Source: AV40 sp963817335
GTDB taxonomy: Bacteria; Verrucomicrobiota; Verrucomicrobiia; Chthoniobacterales; UBA10450
Reading direction: 5' to 3'
Assembly: GCA_963817335.1 (NCBI GenBank)
Contig: CAWFNX010000001.1
Location: forward strand, 1,116,001 to 1,180,000
Length of the DNA: 64,000 nucleotides
Made by a program: the position numbers and the translations under genes. Positions 49,490-58,027 of this stretch are shown here, in pieces; the stretch's first letter is position 1; every line of letters begins with the position of its first letter. The notes below the pieces were generated by a model. That model did not search any database. It saw only the letters and a list, made by a program, of their open reading frames with translations, and was not told the DNA's origin.

Positions 49490-50626
49490 TTAATTGTCGA
49501 GCCGCTGACAAATCCTCGAAATCGCCCACTGCGCGTGTTCGGCGATCAACGGCTCGGGATCGGTTGCGGCGCGCTGTAGGGAGGCCAAATCTTCCCGGGT
49601 CCCCACGTTGCCCAATGCGACGCAAACGTTGCGCAAAAAGCCGCGCCGCTTGATTCGTTTAATCGGCGAATTGCGAAACAAGGTGCGAAACTCGGCGTCA
49701 GTCAGTCGCAGATAATCGCGCAAACCAAATCCGGTTGTCGATTCTTGCGCGGCAAAAGCGCTTTGACGTGAAGTTTTGGCAAATCGATTCCACGGACACG
49801 CGTCCAGACAATCGTCGCAGCCAAAAATTCTGTCGCCCATCAATGGTCGCAGGTCGATCGGAATCGAACCCTTCAATTCGATTGTGAGATAGGAAATGCA
49901 GCGGCGCGCGTCCAGTTTATGCGGCGCGGTAATTGCCCCGGTGGGGCAAGCCTTGATGCAGCGTTCGCAGGTTCCGCAACGATCTCGCACCGGCTCGTCC
50001 GGGGGAAGCGGCAGGGTCGTTAGAATTTCCGCGAGGAAAAACCACGTCCCCAGTTTTTCGTCGATCAACATGGTACTCTTTCCGTGCCAGCCGATTCCAG
50101 CCTGGGCGGCGTGGTCGCGTTCTAAAATTGGACCGGTATCGACGTAGCATTTTTGCTCGCCGCCAAATTCGCGAAGGAACTCGTCGATCTTCTCTAACTT
50201 GGCCTCGATTACAGCGTGGTAATCATTTCCCCAAGCGTAACGCGCGATCCGTCCTGTTGTTGTAGTGGCGGCCGTGCCGGCCGCTCTTCGGTCTGCGGGC
50301 GACACGCCCGCCTCTACACCTTGAAAATAATTTAAGGCCAAAACGACGATCGATTTCGCGCCGGGCAAAATCTGTTCCGGGCCGCGCCGTTTTTCTTCAC
50401 CGCGCGCCATATATTGCATGTCGCCGTGCGCGCCGGTTTCTAGCCAGGCTTGAAACTCATCGAGGTGGGCTGGGGGACCGCATTCAGCGACGCGGCAGGA
50501 ATCGAAACCAAGTTCGCGGGAAAAATCGACCAGGCGGCGTTTAAGATGGATCGCGCTGTCCCCAGCGCGATCAAACGCGCTCGGAGAGCACGTTCCACCA
50601 AGCTGTTCCATCGGTGTCACATTCAT
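49490..50626 (-). CDS. queG: Epoxyqueuosine reductase
   Basis: 378 residues. The cobalamin-dependent reductase core shows RIARYAWGNDYHAVIEAKLEK and YVDTGPILERDHAAQAGIGWHGKSTMLI, and two 4Fe-4S sites: CGTCERCIKACPTGAI and CDDCLDACPWN. A C-terminal HEAT-like region follows. It makes the last step of queuosine in tRNA. Two stretches look inserted: residues about 8-29 (encoded by the repeat at 50543-50601) and a Thr/Ala-rich stretch of about 22 residues (encoded by the palindrome 50261-50318), neither found in ordinary QueG. Both keep the frame. It overlaps aroK by 4 nt. Confidence 0.9.
   Translation of the reverse strand: MNVTPMEQLGGTCSPSAFDRAGDSAIHLKRRLVDFSRELGFDSCRVAECGPPAHLDEFQAWLETGAHGDMQYMARGEEKRRGPEQILPGAKSIVVLALNYFQGVEAGVSPADRRAAGTAATTTTGRIARYAWGNDYHAVIEAKLEKIDEFLREFGGEQKCYVDTGPILERDHAAQAGIGWHGKSTMLIDEKLGTWFFLAEILTTLPLPPDEPVRDRCGTCERCIKACPTGAITAPHKLDARRCISYLTIELKGSIPIDLRPLMGDRIFGCDDCLDACPWNRFAKTSRQSAFAAQESTTGFGLRDYLRLTDAEFRTLFRNSPIKRIKRRGFLRNVCVALGNVGTREDLASLQRAATDPEPLIAEHAQWAISRICQRLDN
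50261..50318 (-). repeat. GTAG...CTAC palindrome inserted within queG
   Basis: TGTAG at the left and CTACA at the right (58 bp) enclose two hairpins: GGCGGCCG/CGGCCGC and GCGGGCG/CGCCCGC. The architecture equals the intergenic REP doublets. Here it is inside coding sequence and encodes about 20 extra residues (Val-Glu-Ala-Gly... to Thr-Thr-Thr) in a position where QueG proteins are normally contiguous. Confidence 0.85.
50543..50601 (-). repeat. 59-bp palindromic repeat in the queG 5' region (shared with punA)
   Basis: On the minus strand it starts TTGGTGGAACG, has CTCCGAGCGCGTT and ends GGACAGCGCGATCCATC. The same sequence, with about 9 differences and one gap in 58 positions, lies in punA at 61133-61189. 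It contains the inverted pair ATCGCGCT/AGCGCGAT. It encodes residues 8-27 of QueG, before the conserved domain. Confidence 0.85.
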
Positions 50627-51150
50627 CGGGCGGCCAGCTCCTCCATTTTGGTCAAAATTATTTCGGCTACCTGATCGTGATCCAGCCTTCCCGTATTGAT
50701 TTCGAAGTCCGCCGCCGCTTTGTAGAGGGGGACTCGTTTCTGGAATAATTCAGAAAACACAGCGCGCGGATTTTCATTTTGAAGCAGCGGCCGGGTGTTT
50801 CGCCGCGAAGCGCGCTCGAACAGGACCGCTTCGTCGCCATTCAACCACACAACCGTGCCGACGCGTCTCAAAAGGTCGACATTTTCCGCGCGCATAATAA
50901 TTCCCCCGCCCGTCACAATGATCGTTGCCCGATCCGTCGCGAGACCGCGAAGAGTTTCTGTTTCCGCGTCACGAAACTTTTCTTCGCCGTACACTTCAAA
51001 CATCTCGGCAATCGGTATGCCGAACTGGGTTGCGACAGCCTCGTCGGTGTCCAAACGAGTCAGGCCGGTCCGCCTCTCCAGGGCTCGGCCGACCGACGAT
51101 TTACCGGCGCCCATCATGCCGACGAGGACGATCGATTTGGCCGGATTCAC
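50623..51150 (-). CDS. aroK: Shikimate kinase
   Basis: The open frame begins with a TTG at 51213, but the conserved region starts NPAKSIVLVGMMGAGKSSVGRALERR, so the GTG at 51150 (175 residues) is chosen. Walker A GMMGAGKSS, the shikimate-binding Asp in RLDTDEAVA, RDAETETLRGL and the lid region with VTGGGIIMR and RRNTRPLL (binding Arg). It phosphorylates shikimate in chorismate synthesis. The stop overlaps the queG start by 4 nt. It is divergent from purE, with starts about 70 bp apart. Confidence 0.93.
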   Translation of the reverse strand: MNPAKSIVLVGMMGAGKSSVGRALERRTGLTRLDTDEAVATQFGIPIAEMFEVYGEEKFRDAETETLRGLATDRATIIVTGGGIIMRAENVDLLRRVGTVVWLNGDEAVLFERASRRNTRPLLQNENPRAVFSELFQKRVPLYKAAADFEINTGRLDHDQVAEIILTKMEELAAR

Positions 51151-51221
51151 ACCGCAATATGCCGCCGAAGAGATCGCTTGAAAAGAAGTTGCGGCAACGC
51201 CTTGTCCGACCAAACTGCGTT

Positions 51222-51713
51222 ATGGCTGAGTCGAAACCGCTGGTCGCGATTGTAATGGGGAGCAAATCGGATTGGGACACAATGCGTCACGCTTCGGAGA
51301 TGCTGGATGAGTTTGGAGTGCCTAACGAAGCGCGCGTGTTATCGGCGCATCGCACGCCGGACGCGACCACGGAATTTGCGCGCAAAGCTTCCGAGCGCGG
51401 ACTGCGCGTGATCATTGCGGGCGCGGGTGGGGCCGCGCATTTGGCGGGCGTCATCGCCGCCCATACCCTGTTGCCGGTGCTTGGCGTTCCCATGCAATCG
51501 AAGCTGCAAGGATTGGATTCACTTTTGTCGACCGCCCAAATGCCGGGCGGGATTCCGGTTGGCACTCTCGCAATCGGGGACGCCGGCGCAAAAAACGCCG
51601 CGCTTCTTGCGGTGGCCATTCTCGCTACCACTGACAAAAAGCTTCGGCAAAAGCTGGAAGCGTTTCGCAAGAAACAATCCGAAAGCGTTCTTTCCGCGAA
51701 ATTGCCGAAGTGA
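51222..51713 (+). CDS. purE: N5-carboxyaminoimidazole ribonucleotide mutase
   Basis: The frame is open from 50925, but the ATG at 51222 (AESKPLVAIVMGSKSDWDTMRHASEML) gives the normal 163 residues. Class I PurE motifs: GSKSDW near the N-terminus, VLSAHRTPD with the catalytic His, and AGAGGAAHLAGVIAAHT. It converts N5-CAIR to CAIR in purine synthesis. It is followed by tsaC with a GTGA overlap. No purK is seen here. Confidence 0.96.
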   Translation: MAESKPLVAIVMGSKSDWDTMRHASEMLDEFGVPNEARVLSAHRTPDATTEFARKASERGLRVIIAGAGGAAHLAGVIAAHTLLPVLGVPMQSKLQGLDSLLSTAQMPGGIPVGTLAIGDAGAKNAALLAVAILATTDKKLRQKLEAFRKKQSESVLSAKLPK

Positions 51714-52693
51714 AGACGGAAATTTCAACCGACCGCAATGCGGCGGTTGAATTGCTGCGCCGGGGCGAAGTCGTCGCCCTGCCTACCGAGACGGTTTACG
51801 GACTCGCCGCCGATGCGCTTAACCCAATCGCAGTGGCAAAAATTTTCGAGGCGAAGAGTCGACCGCATTTCGATCCGCTCATCGTTCATTTGCCAGAAAA
51901 TGATTGGCTTGAGAAGATCGCGGATGTTCCTTTGCCAGATCGACAATTGATTTCCAGACTGGCGGAGAAGTTTTGGCCGGGCCCGTTTACGCTCGTCTTG
52001 CCGAGACGCCGGATGGTTCCCGAGATTGTGACTGCGGGTCTGGAGACTGTCGCGCTAAGAATCAGCGCCCACCCGGTTTTCTCTGAAATCATTCGCGCGT
52101 TTGGAAAGCCGTTGGCGGCGCCGAGCGCCAACCGATTCGGACGAATCAGTCCAACCACCGCCAAGCACGTGATGGATGAACTCTCCGGACGAATCCCGTT
52201 GATTATCGACGCCGGCCCGACAACCCACGGAATTGAGTCGACGATTGTCGGCGTTCACAACGATAAGATTCAAATCTTGCGACGCGGGCCGATCACGTCG
52301 GAGCAGTTGTCTGAATTTGGCAAAGTCGAGATCGCGAAAGCGGTTGGGAAAATTTCCGGCCCGGGCCAACTTCCCTCGCACTACGCGCCGAAAACTCCGT
52401 TGCGACTTGTCGATGACTTGAAGTCGTTCGAGTCAGACCATCGATGCGGATTGCTGGCGTGGAATCCTGTTAAAAAAGACGAGCGCTTCGTCGCGATTCG
52501 AAATTTGAGCGATAAACAAGATCTGCGCGAAGCGGCCGCGAATCTGTTTCGCTATTTGCGCGAGCTGGACGAGCTCGGCGTCGATCTTATCGTTGCAGAA
52601 CGAGTTCCTTCTCAGGGACTCGGGGCTGCGATTTTGGATCGGCTGACCCGCGCTTCACATTCTTCGGATCGAAAGTCAGACATGCCTCAATGA
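51710..52693 (+). CDS. tsaC: L-threonylcarbamoyladenylate synthase (Sua5/YciO/YrdC family)
   Basis: 327 residues from a GTG that overlaps the purE stop. The N-terminal YrdC domain shows RRGEVVALPTETVYGLAADALN, and KSRPHFDPLIVH, PGPFTLVLPRR and APSANRFGRISPTTA; the C-terminal Sua5 domain shows PGQLPSHYAPKTPLRLVDD. It makes the threonylcarbamoyl-AMP used for t6A37 in ANN-decoding tRNAs. The end of the gene overlaps pyrG on the other strand by 107 bp, and the LGAAILDRLTRAS end is real conserved sequence. Confidence 0.95.
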   Translation: MKTEISTDRNAAVELLRRGEVVALPTETVYGLAADALNPIAVAKIFEAKSRPHFDPLIVHLPENDWLEKIADVPLPDRQLISRLAEKFWPGPFTLVLPRRRMVPEIVTAGLETVALRISAHPVFSEIIRAFGKPLAAPSANRFGRISPTTAKHVMDELSGRIPLIIDAGPTTHGIESTIVGVHNDKIQILRRGPITSEQLSEFGKVEIAKAVGKISGPGQLPSHYAPKTPLRLVDDLKSFESDHRCGLLAWNPVKKDERFVAIRNLSDKQDLREAAANLFRYLRELDELGVDLIVAERVPSQGLGAAILDRLTRASHSSDRKSDMPQ

Positions 52694-54263
52694 ATCCTTT
52701 GAACAACGGATGCGGCTTGTTCGGCTTGCTTTGAAACTCGGGGTGATATTGGCAGCCGACGAAATAGGGATGGTCGCGAAGCTCGATTAGTTCCGCGAGG
52801 GTCCCGTCTGGGGAAGTTCCGGAAATCACGAAGCCCTTTTCGTTCATCCGATCGCGATACTGCATATTGAACTCGTAACGGTGGCGGTGCCGCTCCATGA
52901 CGTCGTTCGCCCCGTAAATTTTCTCGGCGAGCGTGCCTTTCGCGATCTTGGTCGGCCAGGTGCCGAGCCGCATGCTGCCGCCTTTGCTGTGAATCTTCTC
53001 GCGTTGCTCCTCCAGCAAAGAAATCACCGGGTCTGGCGTCTCAGGATCAAACTCCGTGCTGTTCGCCTTTTCAACGCCGCAAACATCGCGGGCAAATTCA
53101 ATCGTCGCCACCTGCATTCCCAGACAGAGACCGAGAAAGGGTATGCCGTGCTCGCGGGCGTAACGAGCAGCTTTGATCTTTCCCTCGACCCCGCGCTCGC
53201 CGAATCCGCCCGGAATCAGAACGCCGTTCACATCCTGCAATTGGGTCCCGACTCGATCTTGAAGCGATTCGGCGTCGACCAGTTTCAACTCGATCCCGCA
53301 ATCCTGGCTCGCGGCCGCATGGGTGAGCGATTCGTAAATACTCTTGTAGGCGTCCTGAAGATGAATGTATTTGCCGACGACAGCGATCTTGACCCGTTGT
53401 TGAGGGCTGATGACGCAATCGACAAATTTTTTCCAACTCTTCAGATTCGGCTCTGGAGTCTTCAGCTGCAGTAAATCGCAGACGAGCTTGTCCAAGCCTT
53501 CGTCGTGCAACATCAGCGGCACTTCGTAGATCGTGTGCTCGACGTCGCGCGCTTCGATTACCGCCTTCTCCGAAACGTTGCAGAACATCGATAACTTCTG
53601 CCGCAGTTCGCGATCGATCGGTCTCTCGCTCCGGCAGATCAACACCTGCGGCTGCAAGCCGATTTCGCGCAGCTTCGCCACGCTTTGCTGGGTCGGCTTC
53701 GTTTTCAATTCGCCCGCCGCCTTGATGTAGGGCACAAGCGTGACGTGCATGTTCACGACGTTCTGCGCGCCCACTTCGAGAATGAATTGGCGGATCGCTT
53801 CCAGAAACGGCAGACCTTCGATGTCGCCGGTCGTCCCGCCGATTTCGGTGATGACCACGTCGTATTTCGATTCGTCCGAAATCTCGCGGATCCGGTCTTT
53901 GATTTCGTCGGTGACGTGCGGAATCACCTGGACTGTTTTGCCGAGATAATCGCCGCGGCGTTCTTTGAGAATGACGGACTCGTAAACCTGGCCGCTGGTT
54001 AGATTGTTATGGCGCGAGAGCACGCAATTGGTGAAACGCTCGTAATGGCCGAGATCGAGATCGGTCTCCGCTCCGTCGTTCAGCACATAAACTTCGCCGT
54101 GCTGAAACGGATTCATCGTCCCAGGATCGACGTTGAGATAAGGATCGAACTTTTGGAGAACAACGCGCAGTCCGCGCGCTTCCAGCAAGGTGCCGAGAGA
54201 GGCCGCGGCCAGTCCCTTGCCTAACGAACTAACGACTCCGCCGGTAACGAAAATGTACTTCAT
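52587..54263 (-). CDS. pyrG: CTP synthase
   Basis: The open frame continues upstream to 54440, but CTP synthases begin KYIFVTGGVVSSLGKG, so the ATG at 54263 is the start (558 residues). N-terminal synthetase domain: P-loop VVSSLGKGL, LNVDPGTMNPFQHGEVYV, DLDLGHYERF. C-terminal glutaminase: PFLGLCLGMQ with the catalytic Cys, and HPEFQSKP with the His. It aminates UTP. The last about 35 residues beyond GFIEACL are an unusual tail overlapping tsaC. The start overlaps the kdsB stop, so CTP supply is coupled to CMP-KDO synthesis. Confidence 0.96.
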   Translation of the reverse strand: MKYIFVTGGVVSSLGKGLAAASLGTLLEARGLRVVLQKFDPYLNVDPGTMNPFQHGEVYVLNDGAETDLDLGHYERFTNCVLSRHNNLTSGQVYESVILKERRGDYLGKTVQVIPHVTDEIKDRIREISDESKYDVVITEIGGTTGDIEGLPFLEAIRQFILEVGAQNVVNMHVTLVPYIKAAGELKTKPTQQSVAKLREIGLQPQVLICRSERPIDRELRQKLSMFCNVSEKAVIEARDVEHTIYEVPLMLHDEGLDKLVCDLLQLKTPEPNLKSWKKFVDCVISPQQRVKIAVVGKYIHLQDAYKSIYESLTHAAASQDCGIELKLVDAESLQDRVGTQLQDVNGVLIPGGFGERGVEGKIKAARYAREHGIPFLGLCLGMQVATIEFARDVCGVEKANSTEFDPETPDPVISLLEEQREKIHSKGGSMRLGTWPTKIAKGTLAEKIYGANDVMERHRHRYEFNMQYRDRMNEKGFVISGTSPDGTLAELIELRDHPYFVGCQYHPEFQSKPNKPHPLFKGFIEACLTFDPKNVKRGSADPKSQPRVPEKELVLQR

Positions 54264-55024
54264 CGAGAGATCCTCCGCCGTTGTGCGCGAGCCAGCCGTT
54301 GCTCCAGCGCTTTTGCGTCCGCCGGCGTGTCTACGCCAGGCGATCCATGTTTCATGAGAAGCACATGAACCTTTACACCATTTTCGAGCGCGCGCAATTG
54401 CTCGAGCGATTCCGCGCGTTCCAGCGGACTCGGTTTCCATCTCACGAAATCGAGCAAAGTTTTTCGCCGGAAACCGTAGACGCCCTGGTGCCGCAAATAC
54501 TTAATCGCCACCGATCGGTTCCGAGGGAACGGGATCGCGTAACGCGAAAAGTAAAGCGCGTCGCCGGAACGATCGACAATCACCTTTACCTGATGCGGCG
54601 AGGCAGCTTCGGCCGGGTTTGAAAAGGGATGTGCCGCTGTGACGATCCCAACATCGCTGTTCGACCGGAGCGTCTCTACAAGACGGTCCAGCAGCCTAGG
54701 TTCAACCAGAGGCTCGTCGCCCTGGATATTGAGAATGAAGTCAAAGCCCTGGCTTTTCCGGGCCACTTCGGCGATGCGATCGGTCCCGCTCTGATGACTT
54801 TTCGAGGTCATCGCCACCTCGGCGCCCCAGTCGAACGCGGCTTTCGCGATTCGCATGTCGTCGGTTGCGATGATCACGGAATCCAAACTCTTTGCTCGGC
54901 GGCATTGCTCCCAGACGTGCTGAAGAAGCGGCTTGCCGGCAATGAGATGCAGCGGTTTTCCCGGAAAACGCGTCGACCCCCAACGTGCCGGGATAATGCC
55001 TACCGCTCTACTTGCTCGTTTCAT
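54260..55024 (-). CDS. kdsB: CMP-KDO synthetase (3-deoxy-manno-octulosonate cytidylyltransferase)
   Basis: The ATG at 55024 gives 254 residues (KRASRAVGIIPARWGSTRFPGKPL). Motifs: PARWGSTRFPGKPL for CTP binding, TSKSHQSGTDRIAEV, ILNIQGDEPLVEP with the metal-binding Asp, and YLRHQGVYGFRRKTLLDFV. It activates KDO for lipid A-core assembly and so shows an LPS-type outer membrane. It overlaps gmhB by 17 nt upstream and pyrG by 4 nt downstream. Confidence 0.95.
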   Translation of the reverse strand: MKRASRAVGIIPARWGSTRFPGKPLHLIAGKPLLQHVWEQCRRAKSLDSVIIATDDMRIAKAAFDWGAEVAMTSKSHQSGTDRIAEVARKSQGFDFILNIQGDEPLVEPRLLDRLVETLRSNSDVGIVTAAHPFSNPAEAASPHQVKVIVDRSGDALYFSRYAIPFPRNRSVAIKYLRHQGVYGFRRKTLLDFVRWKPSPLERAESLEQLRALENGVKVHVLLMKHGSPGVDTPADAKALEQRLARAQRRRISR

Positions 55025-55553
55025 TAAGAATGATCTTCGCCGCCGCCGGCACATCTTCCGACACCCAATCAGCGCAGCTGCCATCGGTCATTTTATCGAA
55101 CCCTGTTCGCACCCGGATTGCCCGGATCCCTGCATTATGCGCGCACTCGGCATCGAGCTCCTTGTCTCCGATCAAAAATGAGCGGGAAAGATCGATATTA
55201 TGTTCGCGCGCGGCTTGGAGAACCATTCCCGGAGCCGGTTTTCGGCACTCCGACGGTTGCCCGGGAGCGTCCGGGCAAAAATAAGTGGCGTCGATCAAAC
55301 CATTGCCGAGCTGGCGCGAAACTTCGATCTCGACTGCGCGATATTGATCCTCGGTAAAAAAGCCGCGACCGATCCCGCTTTGGTTCGTGATCACAATGAC
55401 TTTGTAGCCGGCGTCCTTGAGCTGAGCCAATGCAGCCGCCACGCAATCGAAAACCCGAACCTGGTCGGGTCGCGAACAATAATCAGCGTCGTGCATAAGG
55501 GTACCGTCGCGATCGACGAAGACCGCAGGCGACTTCGCCTCAGTCGAACTCAT
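55008..55553 (-). CDS. gmhB: D-glycero-D-manno-heptose 1,7-bisphosphate 7-phosphatase
   Basis: 181 residues of the HAD superfamily: motif I VFVDRDGTLMHD, motif II VITNQSGIGRG, CRKPAPGMV with the Lys of motif III, and motif IV LIGDKELDAECA. The zinc loop (YFCPDAPGQPSECRKP) is shorter than in E. coli GmhB and keeps only part of the Cys/His set. It removes the 7-phosphate in ADP-heptose synthesis. It overlaps rfaE1 (14 nt) and kdsB (17 nt). A general histidinol-phosphatase-like HAD is the alternative. Confidence 0.88.
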   Translation of the reverse strand: MSSTEAKSPAVFVDRDGTLMHDADYCSRPDQVRVFDCVAAALAQLKDAGYKVIVITNQSGIGRGFFTEDQYRAVEIEVSRQLGNGLIDATYFCPDAPGQPSECRKPAPGMVLQAAREHNIDLSRSFLIGDKELDAECAHNAGIRAIRVRTGFDKMTDGSCADWVSEDVPAAAKIILNETSK

Positions 55554-56547
55554 GTTCGAAACTAGCGATCAATTCATCGCGCGTCACGGTGGCGGTGCCG
55601 ATTTTGCCGACCACGACCGCGCTGGCGTGGTTGGCGAGTTGAGCAGCTTCGAGCGGCGTCGCGTTGCAGGAGAGGGCTAGGGTGAACATCGCAACGGCGG
55701 TATCGCCCGCGCCGGACACGTCGAAGACATCGCGCGCCTTAGTCGGAATGTGATGGGGATGTTTTCCTTTTTCAAAAAACATCATCCCGTGTTCGCCGAG
55801 CGTGACCAAAAGATATTGGATGCCCCACTTCTGGAGCAGGGCTTTTCCGGCGCGCACAAGGTCGACATCCTTTTTTGGCGCCAGGTCAGCGTCGCGATTT
55901 GGAATCCCGGCGGCAAGAAACGCTTCCGCTCGATTCGGCTTCACCGCCGTTATCCCGCTCCAATCGATCAAATTGTGCGGATTCGGATCGGCCGTCACGA
56001 TCTTCTTCGCGGTGCGGGCGTCGCGAGCGATTTGTGTGACCAGGTCCGCGGCCAAAAATCCTTTGCCGTAATCTTCGAAGATAATTGCGTCGAAATCGTT
56101 CAATCGTTTTCGGACCGCGGCCACGATTTTCCCGATCTGCTTCGCCGAAAGCGCGGCGATTTTTTCACGATCAACCCGGACCACTTGCTGTTGCCGGGCA
56201 ATGATCCGGGTTTTGACTATCGTGGAAAATTTTTCGTCCTCGACCGCGTCGGAGACATCGATCTTGCACTTGCCGAGCAATTCGCGCAGTAGCTGACCGG
56301 TGCGATCTTTCCCGACCAAACCGATGACCGAAACGCGATCTACAAACTCGCGCAGATTGCGCGCGACGTTGGCCGCCCCGCCGGGAAAATATGATTCGCG
56401 GGTGACTTCGACAACCGGCACCGGGGCCTCGGGCGAGATCCGGCCAACTTTGCCCCAAATAAACTCGTCCAGCATCAGGTCGCCGATGACCAGAATGCGC
56501 TTGGACGGGGCGCGATCGAGGATTTGGCGGAGCTTTTTTAAGTCCAT
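55540..56547 (-). CDS. rfaE1: D-glycero-beta-D-manno-heptose-7-phosphate kinase (RfaE domain 1)
   Basis: 335 residues, equal to the kinase half of HldE. PfkB fold with RILVIGDLMLDEFIWGKVGRISPEAPVPVV (RfaE-specific start), PGGAANVARNLR, and the C-terminal anion hole VSGAGDTAVAMF with the catalytic Asp. The nucleotidyltransferase half is missing, so it must be encoded elsewhere. It supplies the heptose bisphosphate that GmhB dephosphorylates. First gene of the rfaE1-gmhB-kdsB-pyrG operon. Confidence 0.95.
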   Translation of the reverse strand: MDLKKLRQILDRAPSKRILVIGDLMLDEFIWGKVGRISPEAPVPVVEVTRESYFPGGAANVARNLREFVDRVSVIGLVGKDRTGQLLRELLGKCKIDVSDAVEDEKFSTIVKTRIIARQQQVVRVDREKIAALSAKQIGKIVAAVRKRLNDFDAIIFEDYGKGFLAADLVTQIARDARTAKKIVTADPNPHNLIDWSGITAVKPNRAEAFLAAGIPNRDADLAPKKDVDLVRAGKALLQKWGIQYLLVTLGEHGMMFFEKGKHPHHIPTKARDVFDVSGAGDTAVAMFTLALSCNATPLEAAQLANHASAVVVGKIGTATVTRDELIASFEHEFD

Positions 56548-56698
56548 AAATGCACCGAGGGGCGATGTTGGGCGGAAAGAAGTAGGCGTGGGTAACTCAA
56601 AATTGCAATGCGCAGGTATTTGTGCGGAGCCAAGGTTCTGCTTACAATGGCTTCATTAATCCTGAATACGAAGCCGAAATCAACAGTCGAAGCTGCCG

Positions 56699-57502
56699 AT
56701 GATAGCCTTTTCTAAAACTCTAAAAATTAGCGCGAGCGCCTTTCTTGGGGCGACGCTTTGCGCCCATGCTGCCCAAGCCCCGCAACGAATCGACGTCAGC
56801 AAGATGTCGAAGAATGTCGAGAACGTAGTCGTTCCGCTGCCCAATGAAATCTTTGGCGCGCTGAACAAGCTCGGCTCGATCAATTGGCGCGAGTACGTTC
56901 GCACCGAAAAGAGCAGCAACTTCACCCAACGGCCTCGCATTGCCCTGCTTCTTGGGACCGTGATTGCCGACGGATTCATCGCCGTTCAAGCGGAAGACGC
57001 GCCCGCCGTGAAGGAGATCGGGGAGCGGGTTTTGAATTTATCCAAGGCCATCGGCGTTGGGAATTCAATTACTCCGCACGCGAAAGCAATCACCGAAGCG
57101 GCTGACAAGCGGAAATGGGAAGACGTCCGCCAGGAGCTCGATCGCACCCAAAGTAGTGTCCAGGCGGCAATGAATGAGGTGCACGACGAGAAGCTTTCGC
57201 AATTGGTGAGCCTTGGCGGCTGGTTGCGCGGGACGCAGGTGTTGACCTCGGTGGTCACGAAACATTTTTCGCCAGACGGAGCGGAGTTGCTGCATCAGCC
57301 GGATTTGCTCGTGCATTTCCAAACCCAGCTCGAAGGAATGCCGGAATTTAATCTGCCGATCATTCACGATATTCAGACCGCGCTCGGGCAGGTCAAACCG
57401 CTGGTAGACGTCGGCGGTTCCACCCATATTTCCGCGGAGTCGGTGCGAAGGATTAACGACATCACCACGAAACTCGATAGCGGGATCGTAACGAAGGATT
57501 GA
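56699..57502 (+). CDS. Secreted unknown protein
   Basis: 267 residues. Signal peptide (LKISASAFLGATLCAHA), then an entirely helical-looking domain: SKNVENVVVPLPNEIFGALNKLGSINWREYV, an IALLLGTVIADGFIAVQAED segment and PAVKEIGERVLNLSKAIGVG. Long helices with no Cys and no recognised motif. I do not recognise a family; the gene looks real because it has a clean signal peptide and is followed 10 bp later by another secreted protein. The pair is probably co-transcribed. Confidence 0.7.
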   Translation: MIAFSKTLKISASAFLGATLCAHAAQAPQRIDVSKMSKNVENVVVPLPNEIFGALNKLGSINWREYVRTEKSSNFTQRPRIALLLGTVIADGFIAVQAEDAPAVKEIGERVLNLSKAIGVGNSITPHAKAITEAADKRKWEDVRQELDRTQSSVQAAMNEVHDEKLSQLVSLGGWLRGTQVLTSVVTKHFSPDGAELLHQPDLLVHFQTQLEGMPEFNLPIIHDIQTALGQVKPLVDVGGSTHISAESVRRINDITTKLDSGIVTKD

Positions 57503-57512
57503 ACACCCTCCC

Positions 57513-57962
57513 ATGAATCGCTCCATGAAATCCACTTTGCGGGTAAGCCTGTTCCTTCTCGTTGGTTTAGTTCTGCCCCACGGCGCCGGTGGCACGGTGG
57601 ATGACGCGCAATCGTTCGCGCTTCAGGCGGCCGAGCCGTACGTGAAAGAGGGTTTCCAGGTGCGTGAAGATTACTGGGGCGGTGATCTCGGATCGGGCGA
57701 AAAGAAAGCCGTCCGTCAGCAGCTATTCAAGGGCAACGAATACTGGTTTTGGCTGGGAACAGAAGTCGAGCGGGCAAAGATATCGGTCCATATTTATGAC
57801 TCCGAAGGAAAACTGGCCGAGCAACCGGACAGTTGGGAGAAAGGCCATTTTGCTGCCGCCCATGTGATTCCCAAGGCGACCAGCAGCTATTTCATCATTG
57901 TCGCAGTGGAAGAGTCGCCCGAGGAGCGGACGCACTGGGCGCTGGTTTACGGGTTCCGCTGA
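57513..57962 (+). CDS. Secreted unknown protein
   Basis: 149 residues. The signal peptide starts MNRSMKSTLRVSLFLLVGLVLPHGAGG (either of two ATGs, 57513 or 57525). The mature part starts VDDAQSFALQAAEPYVKEGFQVREDYWGGDLGSGEKKAVRQQLFKGNEYWFWLGTEVE, with beta-sandwich-like Trp and Tyr clusters and a SSYFIIVAVEESPEERTHWALVYGFR end. It resembles small periplasmic beta-sandwich proteins in planctomycetes and verrucomicrobia but has no assigned role. Confidence 0.7.
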   Translation: MNRSMKSTLRVSLFLLVGLVLPHGAGGTVDDAQSFALQAAEPYVKEGFQVREDYWGGDLGSGEKKAVRQQLFKGNEYWFWLGTEVERAKISVHIYDSEGKLAEQPDSWEKGHFAAAHVIPKATSSYFIIVAVEESPEERTHWALVYGFR

Positions 57963-58027
57963 CCGCGAGTGATTTTCCATCCTCCAGAATGCCTGCGTGC
58001 CGTGGCGTAGAAGGGTAATATTGTCAG

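Noticed and set aside
50925..51221. N-terminal extension of the purE frame
   Set aside because: It is antisense to aroK and has a shadow-type Arg/Pro-rich composition; PurE begins at 51222.
54264..54440. N-terminal extension of the CTP synthase frame
   Set aside because: CTP synthases start at KYIFVTGG, and the extension lies over the kdsB coding end with an Arg/Ala-rich, non-conserved sequence.
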